From NCBI GenBank assembly GCA_905331475.1, contig CAJNYU010002963.1:49193-113192 (forward strand): a stretch of 64,000 nucleotides of DNA, given 5' to 3'. A model generated the notes under the pieces. The model saw only the letters and a program-made list of their open reading frames with translations. It was not told the origin of the DNA and made no database searches. Of this stretch, positions 11,301 through 24,000 are shown piece after piece. The stretch comes from Rotaria socialis. Lineage: Eukaryota; Rotifera; Eurotatoria; Philodinida; Philodinidae. Both the position numbers and the translations under genes were made by a program. The stretch's first letter is position 1; the number at the start of each line of letters is the position of its first letter.

Positions 11301-14002
11301 GCGTAGAAAAATCAAAAAAAAATATGAGTGCGTACATTTTCCTGAGAAAGTTCTTTGTTAAAAAAAGAACTTCAACAGATATCAATTAAATTCTAATTGA
11401 ATATTATTGAGACTCATAGAAATAGAGAGCTATGTTTTCTTCAAAACTTAAAATTTTTTTTATATCTGAAGTCATTGCTCATTTCAATAGTATCTAGTTG
11501 GTTCAATCTGATTAAAAGAAAATAAATAGAGGTCATCATTTTTTTTCCATTATCTAAAATGAATAATTTCTTCTTGCCAATAGGATTTTGATTCGAATAA
11601 CATGCAATAATAGAAAACTAATAGAAACACAGCCTATTTTACATTTTACTGTGCATCAATGTTTTCCATTATCACTCATGTTTATTTTTTGTACAACAAA
11701 AAGGAATATAATATGTTCCTAGAAAGGTTTTTTCTTCTTCATACTATGGCATGCGAATTCCTAAAGTTTTATTCTATGGATATGAAGTTGATGATGACAA
11801 GGTAGCATTTTATGGGTGTCTTTGCATCGTATGAAATCTCCTTAGACATCTCTTAAAGATCTTCAAATCTTACAATAGAATCTATACTCTAAAAATTAAT
11901 TAATTAAACTTGTCTTATAGAAAAAAAAACGGAAGGTAAAAGTGCAACATATAAATAGTAATTTTTACAAGTGCAGTGCAAAATAGACGTCGTAAAAAAT
12001 TCAAGTTTAATGTAAGTACTTTTATCATTGGATTACAAATAGCTCGTGTTCTATATGAAGTGTTCTACCGTTTATGTATGAAATAATATTCGAGAAATTT
12101 CGGTGTATTGAACGGCAAAAGTTTCCATGATTCTAAATCGTGAAGGTTTTAACTGCTTAATAATGCTAAGAAGAAAATAGTAAACTGTAATCTTCTGATG
12201 GTATGTTTCCGTATGTTTTACAACAAATACCTTAGACAGTGGAGAGCGAATGCAATTTCATATGCACTTATCTAAATTCTTTATTGGAAAACAATCATAT
12301 ATATTAATCATGATCTGTTAAATCTTTAAATATATTATTGAAAATATACTGTTTGGGACGAATAAATTGCTATGCAAAGCATGTCATACAAAGTTTTGAT
12401 TACGCTAGAAAAGTTAGTTCAAAATGTGTGACACATAGCTTAGACTGTGTGATAGATTTCCCATTGCAATATCCTTAATCATTGATTAGAAAATTATTTA
12501 ATGCTAAACGGTTCAACAATACAAATTTATTCAGAGTTTTCATGCTGAAAAAATCACAGGATTCATTTTTTTTAATCGTTATTTATAACGTAGAAAAAAG
12601 TCGTAAAATTCATGGAGAAGATTGTGAGCACGTGCAAGGGTTATTTTAGTACTTGCCAATAAATGATGTATTCATTGCACTCCAATTTTCCTCCACTAAA
12701 TAAATGCAAGAGAGCACATAATTATATGGAATGGCAGATAATTTTCTATGCTGATAGGATAAATTATTAATTTCTTACAAAATTATTTTTTGAGTCACCG
12801 TAAACAATACTATCAATTACGATCATACAACTATTCCTCTTTCATCTCTCACCTGTTGTTGAGTAGAAAAATGAAGTATAATATCCTGTGTGTTTCTGCC
12901 TGTTTAATTTTGCTCAATTAAATAGAAGGGCAACTTTTTGGGGCTCAATACTCGTAGGGCTTTAGCTATATTTAATAGTTTATACGGCATTAGATATATC
13001 CGATATTTCCAGTTGCATGAATCAAGAAAGATCATTACATCATTGCTTCCCACGTACTTTTTATATTGAGTCGATTTGCAGAAAAAAATCATGGGCACAA
13101 AAACTGATTCAAAATGACCAAATTCGACGGATCCCCTACCGAAAAAGATTCAGTCTGCAACGATGATTAGTTGCAAGGAGCAAAAATGAATCGACATAAA
13201 TACGCAGGCTGCCATGTTCAATCTTTCTATTCTATTGAACGTGATACTCGAGCAGATAAAAGACACGATCTAATTCAGTATTTTTTCCATAAAAAAAACA
13301 GACCAAGTAATTGCTAAAAACGAACATCAATCTTAGCCCTATCTAACAATGGAAAAACTTTCATTGTATTTGAAGTTTTTCTGTAAGCTAATCAAAGTAA
13401 GAACACCAAGGACTATCAAAGTAAATAATTAGTTTTTCAAAGCGTGTACTTCAATTATAATGTTAAATAGAATAAACAGACTGTAAACATTCATATGTAC
13501 GGGAAAAGAATGATCTAAAATGCTAGAATTGTTTTTAATTTCTTGTTTATTTTTGCTTTAGAAAATTGCTCTTCAGTATAAATTCCATAAAATAATATTT
13601 CATGAAGTCTTGCATGTTAAGATTTATCTCTTATGTCAAAGCTTTTTTCTTTTTAATGCATTAAACGTCAGCTATAAAAGTACATTCAATTAGAAAATAC
13701 TAGAACATCTGTCTTTCAGGAAAGAACAACATATTTACGAACAATGAAAGTAAATATTAAATAAAAAGCTTTTCCCCCCTTTAATAAATAAGGATATTTA
13801 AAAAAAAAAGATACTTAACGACATGCCAACACAAGCGATAGCCAAACACTTTTCTTTTTATTCAGAAACTTACATTCATACGTACCGAAATTCCTTGATG
13901 TAGGCATGGATTGGTTTTACGCGAGTCCATTGTTGTTGCTTTTTTAGTTGCCTTGTATTCCAAACGAGACATATCATCTTTATAGTTTTGAGCCAAAGGC
14001 AT
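3875..14002 (-). CDS. RSK: p90 ribosomal S6 kinase (RSK), two kinase domains, long N-terminal extension
   Basis: MAPK-activated Ser/Thr kinase. Exons: 13874-14002 (or ending at 13886), 10473-10580, 9181-9837, 6601-6669, 6414-6536, 6275-6356, 6061-6222, 5382-5996, 4974-5317, 4748-4919, 4493-4690, 4285-4436, 4089-4229, 3875-4015. All join in phase and give about 1030 residues (RSKs are about 735). The start MPLAQ matches vertebrate RSKs. The AGC domain shows [29 protein letters not shown] and activation-loop SFCGTVEYM. The linker has the hydrophobic motif FQGFSYIA. The CaMK domain shows [26 protein letters not shown] and ERK-site LLMTPCFT. Odd points are the second domain's HRDLQPRN, where the catalytic Lys is Gln, and an extra stretch of about 280 residues from exons 2-4. 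The tail LFKRRNE partly keeps the ERK-docking site and lacks the vertebrate PDZ-binding end. Kinase exons are secure; the extension rests on splice phase. Confidence 0.9.
6670..9180. other. 2.5-kb RSK intron with a GT/GA microsatellite
   Basis: Intron between RSK exons 3 and 4. It holds a (TG)n(GA)n tract at about 8342-8381 and otherwise AT-rich sequence without a supported coding region. The short frame at 6742-6975 on the plus strand has no recognisable product. Confidence 0.6.
9838..13873. other. RSK introns 1 and 2 around small exon 2
   Basis: Intron 2 spans 9838-10472 and intron 1 spans 10581-13873, separated by the 36-codon exon 2. The long intron is AT-rich with no reading frame, transposon end or RNA gene that I can support. 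Confidence 0.55.
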
Positions 14003-17000
14003 TTTAATTAAAAACAATGATAAAAAACACAAACGCTATCAAATAGGAATCAAGTTATTTATGATACCAAGTAATAATAATACTTGAATAGTAGTTGTTT
14101 CACAAGCGGATATAATATTGATCGTAGTTCTACGATTTGACAGTTTCTAAAAAAAAGAAAAAAACATTCAATAGTAAAACGTATGTAATGAATTATTTAG
14201 AACGTCTAACGTAGAGCCAAAATGCACACAAAACAAGAGGAGGAACAAGTATAAAACAAAAAAATGTGCCGCGCTTGCCGTTCGACAGTTTACTTTTCTG
14301 TGTCACCCTACGAACAGAGTATTTAGAAGAAGAAAAAACTATATATACACATAAAAATAGAATGACATTGTTATCTAAGAAAAAATAGGAAAAAAGGAAG
14401 AAGAAAAACTTAACTATTATCAAAAAGGTCACGTTGATGTTACTTGACCAGTCAGAATGTGTATATATAAAATAGCATAGCGGCCAGTACTCAAATGTAG
14501 AACAAAAAAAACCGAGAGTTTGATTTGTGTTAATTAGATTGATTGCGAAACAGACTGTCCAATAAGTGCTGAACACCTTTTTTCTTGCTCTCTCTCTCTT
14601 TCTCGTTTTTTCTGTCTATTCTGTTGTCAGAAAACGCAAAATGAGGGAATTGCGAAACCTAATCAATAAGAAAACTCAATAATTAATGACCATGTTGACG
14701 TCACAAATTATTCATTATTCCGTGAACGTATATTCAAACAATTAAATGATTGATTGACATGCAGAAACAACAACAGACGTCGATGTTTCGTTTAGTCAGA
14801 ATGGCATTTAATGTCATCATAAAGCAACCCTTGATTGTGAACTCATAAAATAAAACAAAAAAGCTACATCCGTCATTTAGTGTGAATATTAGAAATCCTA
14901 TCAGAAAATAATAAATAATTTCAAGATCGGCAAGAGATTTAATGACAACTAGGAAATTGCATTAGCTGCCAACATATAAACCGGAAAGATAAAATATGCA
15001 TCATTCGGGCTTATCTCCGTTTTTTCTCTTCTTTTGTAACTATGAAACCTTTCGCCACCTCATTAGTCAATCTAACTCATTTTCAGAATCATTTTATTCT
15101 TCATTATCAAAGTCTCGACGTACTGCAAGACATATTTTATGCATAGAAAAAAAAGAACAGTATCCAGCAGGTCAAATTCATTTCGATTCTTCTGGCAAAG
15201 ATCCTACAGCGCACTCAAAAATGTTTTTTTCACATCGAGTATGAAAAACAATACGATAAACACTATCGGTTTTGTAGTCGATAATAAAGAAACCGACAGT
15301 TACGCCCACTATGAATTCAGAAAATTTTGGAAATAGAAAATCATGACTTCATTTTTAATCATATTAAAAATTTGACAGTGAATGATTTAATCTAAGCGAT
15401 GACTGAAAGTGTTCAAAAAAATAATTAAATGAGAACATTTAGTTGTCTACTTTCTTCTTCTTAGAAGTTTTTCTTTTCCATAGTCATATTCATAATGTGA
15501 ATCATAGATATGTAACAACCAACGGCAAGCACGGAAACGGCAATTCATGATGCAATCTGTCAATGAGAAATAAAAAGTCTCTACGTAAAGAAAGCAGGTA
15601 CAAAATTTTCATCATAATATCAACTGTCAGTATACAATTATCTACAGTACAATCAATGATCATATAATCAACTTTATATATGTTTAAAATTATTGATATT
15701 GATTATGTGAATTCGTATCATTTCCTAGTAATCAAAGGCATATGATGTAATGTGTTATTAACAAAAGCCATGTAAATGTTCTTTCTAATCGAGTAAAAAA
15801 AGACTTCAAACAGAAAAAAGGATGTCAATATTTGTGTAATAGTTTAAACTATCTTTACACAAAATGATTTTCGATTCATTCAATATCAATTAAATTTTAC
15901 TTGATATAATTTCGTAAATTATGTAAAGTATTATGATTGCAAATTGATCTATATTAAATTTTTTCGTAATACACTTGTTTTGACCTTTTGTCTATAGTCT
16001 ATTCACTTAAAATGAAGATGATTTTATTGCAGATAAATTAATTTCTTTGTTGTTGTTGTTGTTGTTGTTATTATTATTACTGTCCTTCAATAGTAACAAT
16101 AATAATAAATGTTTACACATTTCACCAATTTCATTTTTAGAGAATTACTAGACATGTTTTATCATCATAGGTTGAATAAGTAATGTCCTATCATAATTGT
16201 GTCGACACTATTGTTGGCTAAATGAAGCCGGCTAGTAGAATAGACTAAACAGCTCATTTGAGCATATTTTTACAAGTATCATAAACTTCATCGAGTATTT
16301 CTTCAACAATTATTTTACATCATTTAACATCTCGACAATTTTCCACCAGAACAATTTTACAATTGACTGTAAACGTTTTGTTCTTATATATATATATATA
16401 TAATTTAGTCTGACACTATTTATTATATCTAACTCTCATTTCGCGAAATACGATCTACAACGAGTATAGAATTATATAGGTAAAATTTTTCTATCCCCCG
16501 TCCTTTCTCAACAGATCGTGACAGACACTAATCAGTGAACATGACAGATCGTGACAGAGGTAGACCGATGATTGCAGACAACATGTATATCAATAATATC
16601 GCGTTAGAATATATAAATTGCTTCCTTATTGCATTTGAGAAGGATTAAGTAAAAGAGAATGGACGAGGAAATGTACCCAAAAATGGATAGACTAAAACAA
16701 TCTCTCGTTGGTTAACAAAAGCATCGATGCCCTATTGTATATTTGAATCTCCCAGGGCATTGCGCTGACAGCTTTCTGATTTGAACACCGTCAGATATTT
16801 TATTTTATTTTATTTTAACTATTACACTATATTCATTTTAATTATGTCATGTCGACCTTTTATCTTGTTTTTTTATAAGTTGCAAAGTTGTTTCAAGAGC
16901 AGATTAGTGAAGTCTCTGGAAAAGATTGGTAATCCTTTGAATTCTTCAAAAGCTATACAAGTTCCTATTTTCAACTGAATGGTTTAATAATGATTGTTTT

Positions 17001-17310
17001 TCATTTATTCTTTGAATGAATTGAAAATAATGCATGTAAACATTCTAATCTCATCGGTTGTTCACTCAGTAGTGATCGGGTAAGTCGACTGAAAACTATT
17101 CATTTTTTTCATCAGAGAAGATTCAAAAGTGAAATGCGTTGCAGATAGTAGCGACACAGTAAGTATTGGTTGTATTGGTCAAAAATAGGTACCAACCAAT
17201 CCAATTTAGAAAGTGTGAGTGTGTGTGTGATAGTGCGTGAGTCTTTTGTTTTAGCAAATATCATAAATACTATTATTTTCTTTTAATTATTTACATTCAT
17301 ATTTTAATAG
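14003..17310. other. Divergent spacer between RSK and MIC10
   Basis: The two genes point away from each other, so both promoters should lie here. I see a (TTG)n(TTA)n microsatellite at about 16048-16079, a short direct repeat of ACAGATCGTGACAGA near 16511 and 16542, and an 8-bp hairpin (ATTGGTTG facing CAACCAAT) at about 17167-17204. No coding region is supported. Confidence 0.5.
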
Positions 17311-17756
17311 ATGTCAACATCAAATCGTTCTTTATCACAAGATAATGCAAATGGTGAAAAATGGGATCGATGCTTAACCGATGGCATTCTTAAAACAGGT
17401 TTAAATAAAAATATTTATCTATCCTAATCATGATCATGTTTTTTAGCTTTTGGTTTCACATGGGGTATTGTTTTTTCGGCTCTTCTCTTCAAACGTAAGT
17501 GAAACTTTTGGTTAACATTAAAATATTATGAATACTTTGTTTGTGAAAGACTAGGTCGTCCATGGCCAATTATCTTTGGTACAGGTATAGGCATAGGTAT
17601 GGGATATAGTAATTGTCAGAACGATTTACGTTCATCTAATCGTCATTTTAAATCCATAACAAGACCAGATCAACAGATTCCGACAGTAAGATAGCAGTGA
17701 GAATAATGAAATTTTTATTTACGATGAAATTTTAGACACCATCAGAAAGCGAATGA
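17311..17756 (+). CDS. MIC10: MICOS complex subunit MIC10
   Basis: Small inner-mitochondrial-membrane protein that oligomerises to bend cristae junctions within the MICOS complex. Exons: 17311-17398, 17447-17494, 17555-17685, 17736-17756, giving 95 residues. The N-terminus EKWDRCLTDGILKT matches the family's KWDRCLAD start. Two membrane segments follow: AFGFTWGIVFSALLFKR, then WPIIFGTGIGIGMGYSNC, which carries the glycine-zipper GxGxGxG needed for oligomerisation. The basic loop between them (FKRRPWP) is typical. If the last donor is skipped the protein would end VR* instead of TPSESE*. The length is slightly above that of most animal MIC10 proteins because of the C-terminal tail. The family call is firm from the KWDRCL start, the glycine motif and the SNC ending of the second helix. 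Confidence 0.92.
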
Positions 17757-17840
17757 TCTTCTTCGTGGTTGGAAGACGAACATCTCGTTTCTTTTTTTTT
17801 CTTTTCCATTAGCCTTCTTTTTTTTGTGTTCATTGAAAGA

Positions 17841-17846
17841 AATAAA
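17841..17846 (+). promoter_or_regulatory. Poly(A) signal AATAAA of MIC10
   Basis: AATAAA 85 bases past the MIC10 stop codon, a plausible cleavage signal. Confidence 0.5.
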
Positions 17847-20800
17847 CAAGTATAATTATCTTTGTATTAAGTTTAAATCGATTTGAAATATTAGTTTCGT
17901 TAGAATGTATTAAGAAGACTTAGACTAAAACAAAATAATGTAATTGACATTTTAATTATTGATTCAATAAATACGACAATATTTGATTTCTTATCGGAGA
18001 AAAAAGATTGGGAATGAATCGATTGATAAGCTTTGTCTAGATTAAAGTTATTTCTAAACTCAAATAAGATTCATTTAAGCCTATCCTGTCTAGATTCTGA
18101 CAGGTATATTAATTTTTATCGGTAGCCTTTTCATGTCATGCATCTATTGAATTAATTGCTGTAAAAGATAAACATTGAATGTAGATAGTGTCTAGTAAAA
18201 TAAGCAGACTGTTTAAAATTCAGTGAATGATCTATTAATTTTTATTAAGAATCTGTGAAATTGGTTAATACACAATGCAGATATGTTATTGGACTTCTCA
18301 TTTTCTTCTTTTCTCTTGTTCTCTTTTCTTTTAAACATTAGAATGTGATTACACAAAGAAAAGAGTTCGACGTGATGGAGGGATAATCGAGGGTCTTTTT
18401 TCTCGTTTGCACAATCGATAGTGGTAAGGCGACATTCTCTTTTTTTTCTATGTGGATGTGTTCTTTTATTGATATGATTATTATTTGGTGGCGGTGGAGA
18501 AGAAGGAGACGAGGGGGTGAACCTCATTTTAATATATTGCTGCATGCATATGTTTGCATGTATACTATTCAATGTGTGTGCATGCGGCCAGTCAGGCTAA
18601 AAGAAAATAGAGAAGGAACAAAAAATGAACATTGTGTCGCTCTACGGACGTAAGAGAACAAGTAGAGAAAAACACAGAGGGAGAGAGACAACGAGAAAGA
18701 AAAAGAATAGATCAAAAAATGACTATAAGAGTGGGCAGTATGGTCGACATGAGAATGGTGATGGGGTTGAAACATATATTGTACCCAAGAGATTTCGTGT
18801 TGTAAGTTTTTGTTTCATGCGTTTCTGATAAAATTAGTTTAAACTAATCAATCACTTCATGTGTTTGGTTTCTCAAGGCTTCTTTTGCAGTTGTCTAGAT
18901 TTATATCTATTTTATCATTATCATGTAACATTTATTTTAAGATTTACACATGTAGATTTACTCGTATTCTTCGTGTCTGCTTAATTTATAGATAGTAATC
19001 GAATGGGGAAAAAAGCCAGGTAATGAATACCGAATGAATGAATCTCCTGTTATTCTTTTTCGTAATATGAGATGACCATAGAGTATGTTACAACACCAAA
19101 TTCTTATCTTGCTGATGGGATTCATCATGTTAGCATTCATTCTTCGTTCAATAAAAGAAGAAATGCATGCTTTACCAGATGAATTTGTGTTGTATATATA
19201 AATATATCGTATTCTATGTTTCTTGATTTACGTTACTGTTAGATTTTTTTCTCTTTTTTATATAATCAAACCTTGAGAGATGATTATGCTGCTGCTTGAT
19301 TTATCCATTGTCACTGTCTTCAACAGAAGAAAGAAAAAAAAGAGAAATCATCCAGCAATAGAATGAATGGCATGTTGCAAGGACAGTCTTTCATTTTTGT
19401 CATCTATCGCCAACATGGCACTTGCACTGACCGACAGAGGAATGTCAGTCATGAGAAATTTGTTTTTGTCAAGCATTCTTTTGATCACGAGATGAGCTAG
19501 AAAGAAAACATTCAAGTAGAAACGCTTGCCCTTGAAATAGGAAAACAAAACTGATCATTTCGTCTTTGTAATCATGTGACCCGAATAGCTCAGTGGGCAG
19601 AGCGTGATATTTCTCCTCACAAGGTCCAGGTGAGACTGTTCATTATTCTACGTTGTTATCTTGAAATCGATCAAGCCTGCATTGAAAAAGTCATTGTTTA
19701 GTAATAAATGCATAATAGATGATTGCAATTTGGCTCGAGCCCCTGCTCAGGTGCTACATTGATCGTTTTAGTTTTGTTTTTTTGTGGCTCGATTGTTACT
19801 ACTATTATCAGTAGAACAGTAGCAATGGCAACATATTGAACACAATGAACATCTCATCTGTAAACGATTTACGTAGAGCAGAAGAATCTTAGCGTGTGTC
19901 ATTATCGTTCTCTTCGTCGTTCTTTTTTCCTCCGTTTTTTTCTTCCCTTTTTTTCTTCCACTTTTTTCTTCCATGCTCCTCGGAATTAAACAGGAGCACA
20001 AATGTCAGTTTTTTTCTTAGCCCGTAAGTGAATGAATGAATGAATGCATCTGATGACACTCCGATGGGCATCCGTTCATCACTAAATACAAGTGAGTAAT
20101 TTTAGCTTGCGGAAATACATTTACAGAAAAATGTCGAATGTATCTAATCTTTATCAATATATTTTGTTGATTTCATAGGAGAACTATACTTATTTGCTTT
20201 ACATTTTTCATTTAATAGCATTTCTACATAGGAAGATGTCATTATTCATATGGAGAATGTTTACGTTGGAGAAAAACAATGCCTGTCCATGTTTAAAAAG
20301 GAGATTAAAATAAGAATTCGACTATTTTTGCAGATAATTTTCAGAATCCGTTAGACCAAAAAAAATTGATTTTACATATTTCTAGTGCTTAATAAACATA
20401 AATTCTAAAGAAACCTAAGAAATTCAGTTGAAGTGTCAGAATTTGCAATGGCATTTATTAATGAGTAATTGTCAGCAGGAAATCAGTAGAAAAGTAAAAC
20501 GACCAAGGTTATTACTTCATTTTTTTCTTATCGTACTACGTAGTTCTTTTACACACAGGTTCGACTACTATCGCTTTTGATTCGGTACTACCTTGAGAAA
20601 AAAAAAATCTATCTATTGCTTGTAGTTCATTTTTTTCCATTCTAGTCCCTCAGGATAATGAATATGCTTAGTGTATTTCCATGATATTATTCTTGTTTTT
20701 CTCCTTGAGCTTTAGTTAACTTATCATATCGTATCGTTGATACTTGATTTAGTTGATCTTTGCTCATCGTCTCTATTTACATGTATGAACAACTCCGAGC

Positions 20801-21030
20801 ATATAGGTCGACGATCCAAATCCAAGGTTAACAGCATCCTTGCCGTCAGCTTGTTCTTTCTCTTCGTTTTTTTATTCTTTTTTTTTTACCATGGATCATG
20901 CATCAATGTCAATTTATGTTGATCATATATATATATATATATACATACATATATTTATGTAAATATATAAATTATAAGTTTCAGATGTGATATGACGACG
21001 AAAGATACAGAAATCATATAGAAAACAAAA
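17847..21030. other. Intergenic region, mostly featureless
   Basis: AT-rich spacer between MIC10 and the TRIM gene. Apart from the tRNA-like sequence at 19579-19753 I see no gene. Short frames at 18213-18828 consist of low-complexity GAGA/CTCT sequence and are not supported. Confidence 0.5.
19579..19753 (+). pseudogene. tRNA-like sequence split by an insertion, or tRNA-derived SINE
   Basis: The left part reads ACCCGAA-TA-GCTCAGTGGGCAGAGC, an acceptor strand, U8-A9 and a complete D-arm with a perfect Pol III A box (TAGCTCAGTGGG). The right part holds GGCTCGAGCCC, one change from the B box GGTTCGANNCC. It then has CTCAGGT, which pairs with the left acceptor strand at five of seven positions. 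About 110 bases separate the variable region from the T-arm, so it cannot fold as a normal tRNA. The anticodon stem is imperfect and the loop would read TTC, which is not reliable. It may be a dead tRNA gene broken by an insertion, or a SINE with A and B boxes. Confidence 0.4.
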
Positions 21031-24000
21031 ATGGGTTCAACATTAGTAGAAACAATTAATATTAATGCTAAAGATTTTACAGAACATTTTCTGACTTGTT
21101 CAACGTGCATCAATCAATACTCGTCGGATTCACATGAACATCAACCAAAACTATTGCCATGTTCACATACAGTTTGTCGTCAATGCTTAGAACATATTGT
21201 TAATTCACAACCAAGATCTGATGCGATTAAGTGTATGCTAATATATAATCTTGCTTACATAGTCTTAATTCATATATTTACATAGGTCCTATCTGTCGAG
21301 AACATATTCTATTACCTAGAGGTGAGTGATCGCAAAAATTTCTTTTCTTTCTTATATCTAAATAATTCCAAATTTTAGGTGGTGTCACTTCATTTCCACC
21401 GTCATTTTTAGTTAATCAATTACTTGACTTAATGGTTAGTCAACGACGCGATGTTATTCCCAAATGTGATTCACATACAAATGAAGAACTACTATTTTGT
21501 GAAACATGCGATAAGATTTTTTGTCAATTATGTGATCAACATCAAATATCAGCTGAACATACAGTCGTTCCATTTTCATTAGCAATTAAACGTATGAATG
21601 AAATCCTGTCATTTAAAGCATCAAAAAGTAAGAATTTATCATCATCATCATCATCATCATCATCAGAGTAACGATTAGAGAAATGAGTTGAAAATCGACT
21701 ACTATTCTTTGATTCGAACAAGAAAACCTTATAAAATGGTAAAGCTTCTTTGGAGAGTCAGTCTTATCTTAATTGAATGGATTCTATTTAAAGTAATAAA
21801 TGCATGGATCACCTAAAGCTTTCTTATCGAACAATGCGAGAACTTAAATTTACAATTACATGCTATTGTGTATTTCACTTTATGGCTAAAAATCATGTTC
21901 AAATTTGAATTTTTTATAAATTAAGTTGTTCTATAAGCCCATTGATTTTTAAAAGTAATAGATTTTAGTTTTTCTTCAACGGTCAGAAGATGTTAGGAAG
22001 TTAAATACTTGCATAATAAATTAGTCTCAGTGGGAGTCTATTATGTTAAGTTTGAACTGATGTGGGAATTTTTTTCTATGTATCAATTTAGTATATGAAG
22101 TCGACCTTCGTGAGTTATGAAAGAAATCTTAACAATATGAGTCCTCTTGCGTTCTTCCTGCAGAGCTATAATCGTTTTACTCGCAATTTAACCTAAAGGA
22201 TGGTATGTAAAAAGGAATTTATATTTCAAAATAGAAATTTTGTCCAGGAATAAATGGTTTTTTTTTTTGATGGCAATCGTTCTCGTAAAATTTTCAGCTT
22301 AAAACAGTATTGCTGCTGCAAAATATTGCACTTACTTTTAGAAATCAAATATCTCCTGAAGGGAAATTTCTTCGGACGTGTAAGTTTCTTTGAAATCGCT
22401 GAAATTCTAGAGAAACAGATACAAAGAGACTGAATTTCATGCATTTTTCTCGTATCAGACTTGTGTTTACCTTAAATAAAGAATTCAACTCAAAAATATT
22501 TTATTGCTTGGAAATAATTCCTTAGTGAGCTCGAGTATAGAATTACCTTGAAAACCTCTCTTTCATATTTATATTTATGGTAACGAATTCTTTCAAGTTT
22601 TCTCTAGTTACCACAATACGAGCCTAATAAAATTCAGCAACCGATTTCTACAATGCGATTCCCTTGTGTCATCTTTTGAAAAACGATTGTTATTTGATCA
22701 TCACCATCATAGTATACCATGGTAAAAAGAAAACCATGATGATTGCTGATTAGACATTAATAGTATCAGGCTTGTATTAACAAAAAGTCCATTACAATTT
22801 TGTTTTCTAGTAGACAGTATGAAAAATTCCTCACTGATATAAAACTAATTACACGATGTCATGTTGATTATTCATATTCACTTTCTTGTAGAATGACAGA
22901 AGATTATCCGAGTAGAAAAGGTAATCTATTATAACATTTGATTGTCAACGTCCTTGTGCATAGTCACTACTTTGTATGAACATAACCTTGATGAGATACG
23001 TCTATTTATATCTAGATAAAAAAAAATCTCCTAATGAATTCTGAATAATAATAATCTTGAGAATGTGAGTATAGATCTTCTCTTCACTTGCATTAACGTT
23101 CTCTCAATTCAGATAGCAATGCAATTTAATCGATAGTATGTTTACTAACATGAACCATAGGAAGTATTGACAAATCGAAATTATATATATAGATGTCTTA
23201 CATCGTTACGACGCTAATAGAAATTCTGTGTTCGATAGATCTTCTAACAATTGTTTATTTTTTCAATCATAGCTACCAGTTGTTTGGATCATGCACTCGA
23301 ATTAGTTAACAATGAAATTCAACGACTGGATAGTAGTATGGAAAAAGCTGGTAAGTTAAAGTTCGTTGGCAAAACGTTGCATAGCCAAATTTCTTTATTT
23401 TTCAGCTGAAGCTATTGATCGATCGTTCAATGAAATAAAAAGCTATGTTGAACATCGCCGTCATAATTTATTACAATCACTGAAAACAACAAAAGATTAT
23501 AAATTAAAAGTTCTCAACGATCAATTAAATGTTATTTTGAGTAAATTTTGAAATATTTCCATTTTTTTGACGTTAATTTTTTGAAGATTTTTCTTTAGAT
23601 GAAAAATCTAAAATTGAACTGGAATGTGCTGCATTTCAACAAGCATCCGATATTCATGTGTTAACTCAACGTATACAAGAATTGAATGATCGTATTGAAC
23701 GCATGTCGTTGTTGGGTGAACCACGCGAAAATTCGTTTATGAAATTTGAATTTCGACATAATCAAGCTCTACAAGATTTAGCACGTTCATTAAATAGTGT
23801 TGGCCGTATACGTGTATCATCAACATATCCTCCATTATGTCGAGCAAAAATTGAAGCACCTGTAGCTAATCTTCAATGTGCGATACAGATTGAAACAGTT
23901 GATTACAATGGAAATATACGTGTTGATGGTGGTGATCCATTAACAGTTAATATTTGGGATTCATATGGAAAATTATGTGAATATGATTTATATGATAAAC

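Noticed and set aside
14193..14576. 127-codon minus-strand frame with hydrophobic stretches
   Set aside because: It lies immediately upstream of the RSK start codon, is T-rich on that strand, and the hydrophobicity follows from Phe/Leu codons in AT-rich DNA. No family resemblance.
18213..18828. Overlapping open frames on both strands
   Set aside because: They arise from GA/CT-rich and T-rich simple sequence, have no domain, and lack splice or start context.
21638..21665. Poly-Ser tail ending a short TRIM protein
   Set aside because: The Ser run comes from a (TCA)n tract after the donor GTAAGA at 21628. The downstream coiled-coil, filamin and NHL exons join in phase.
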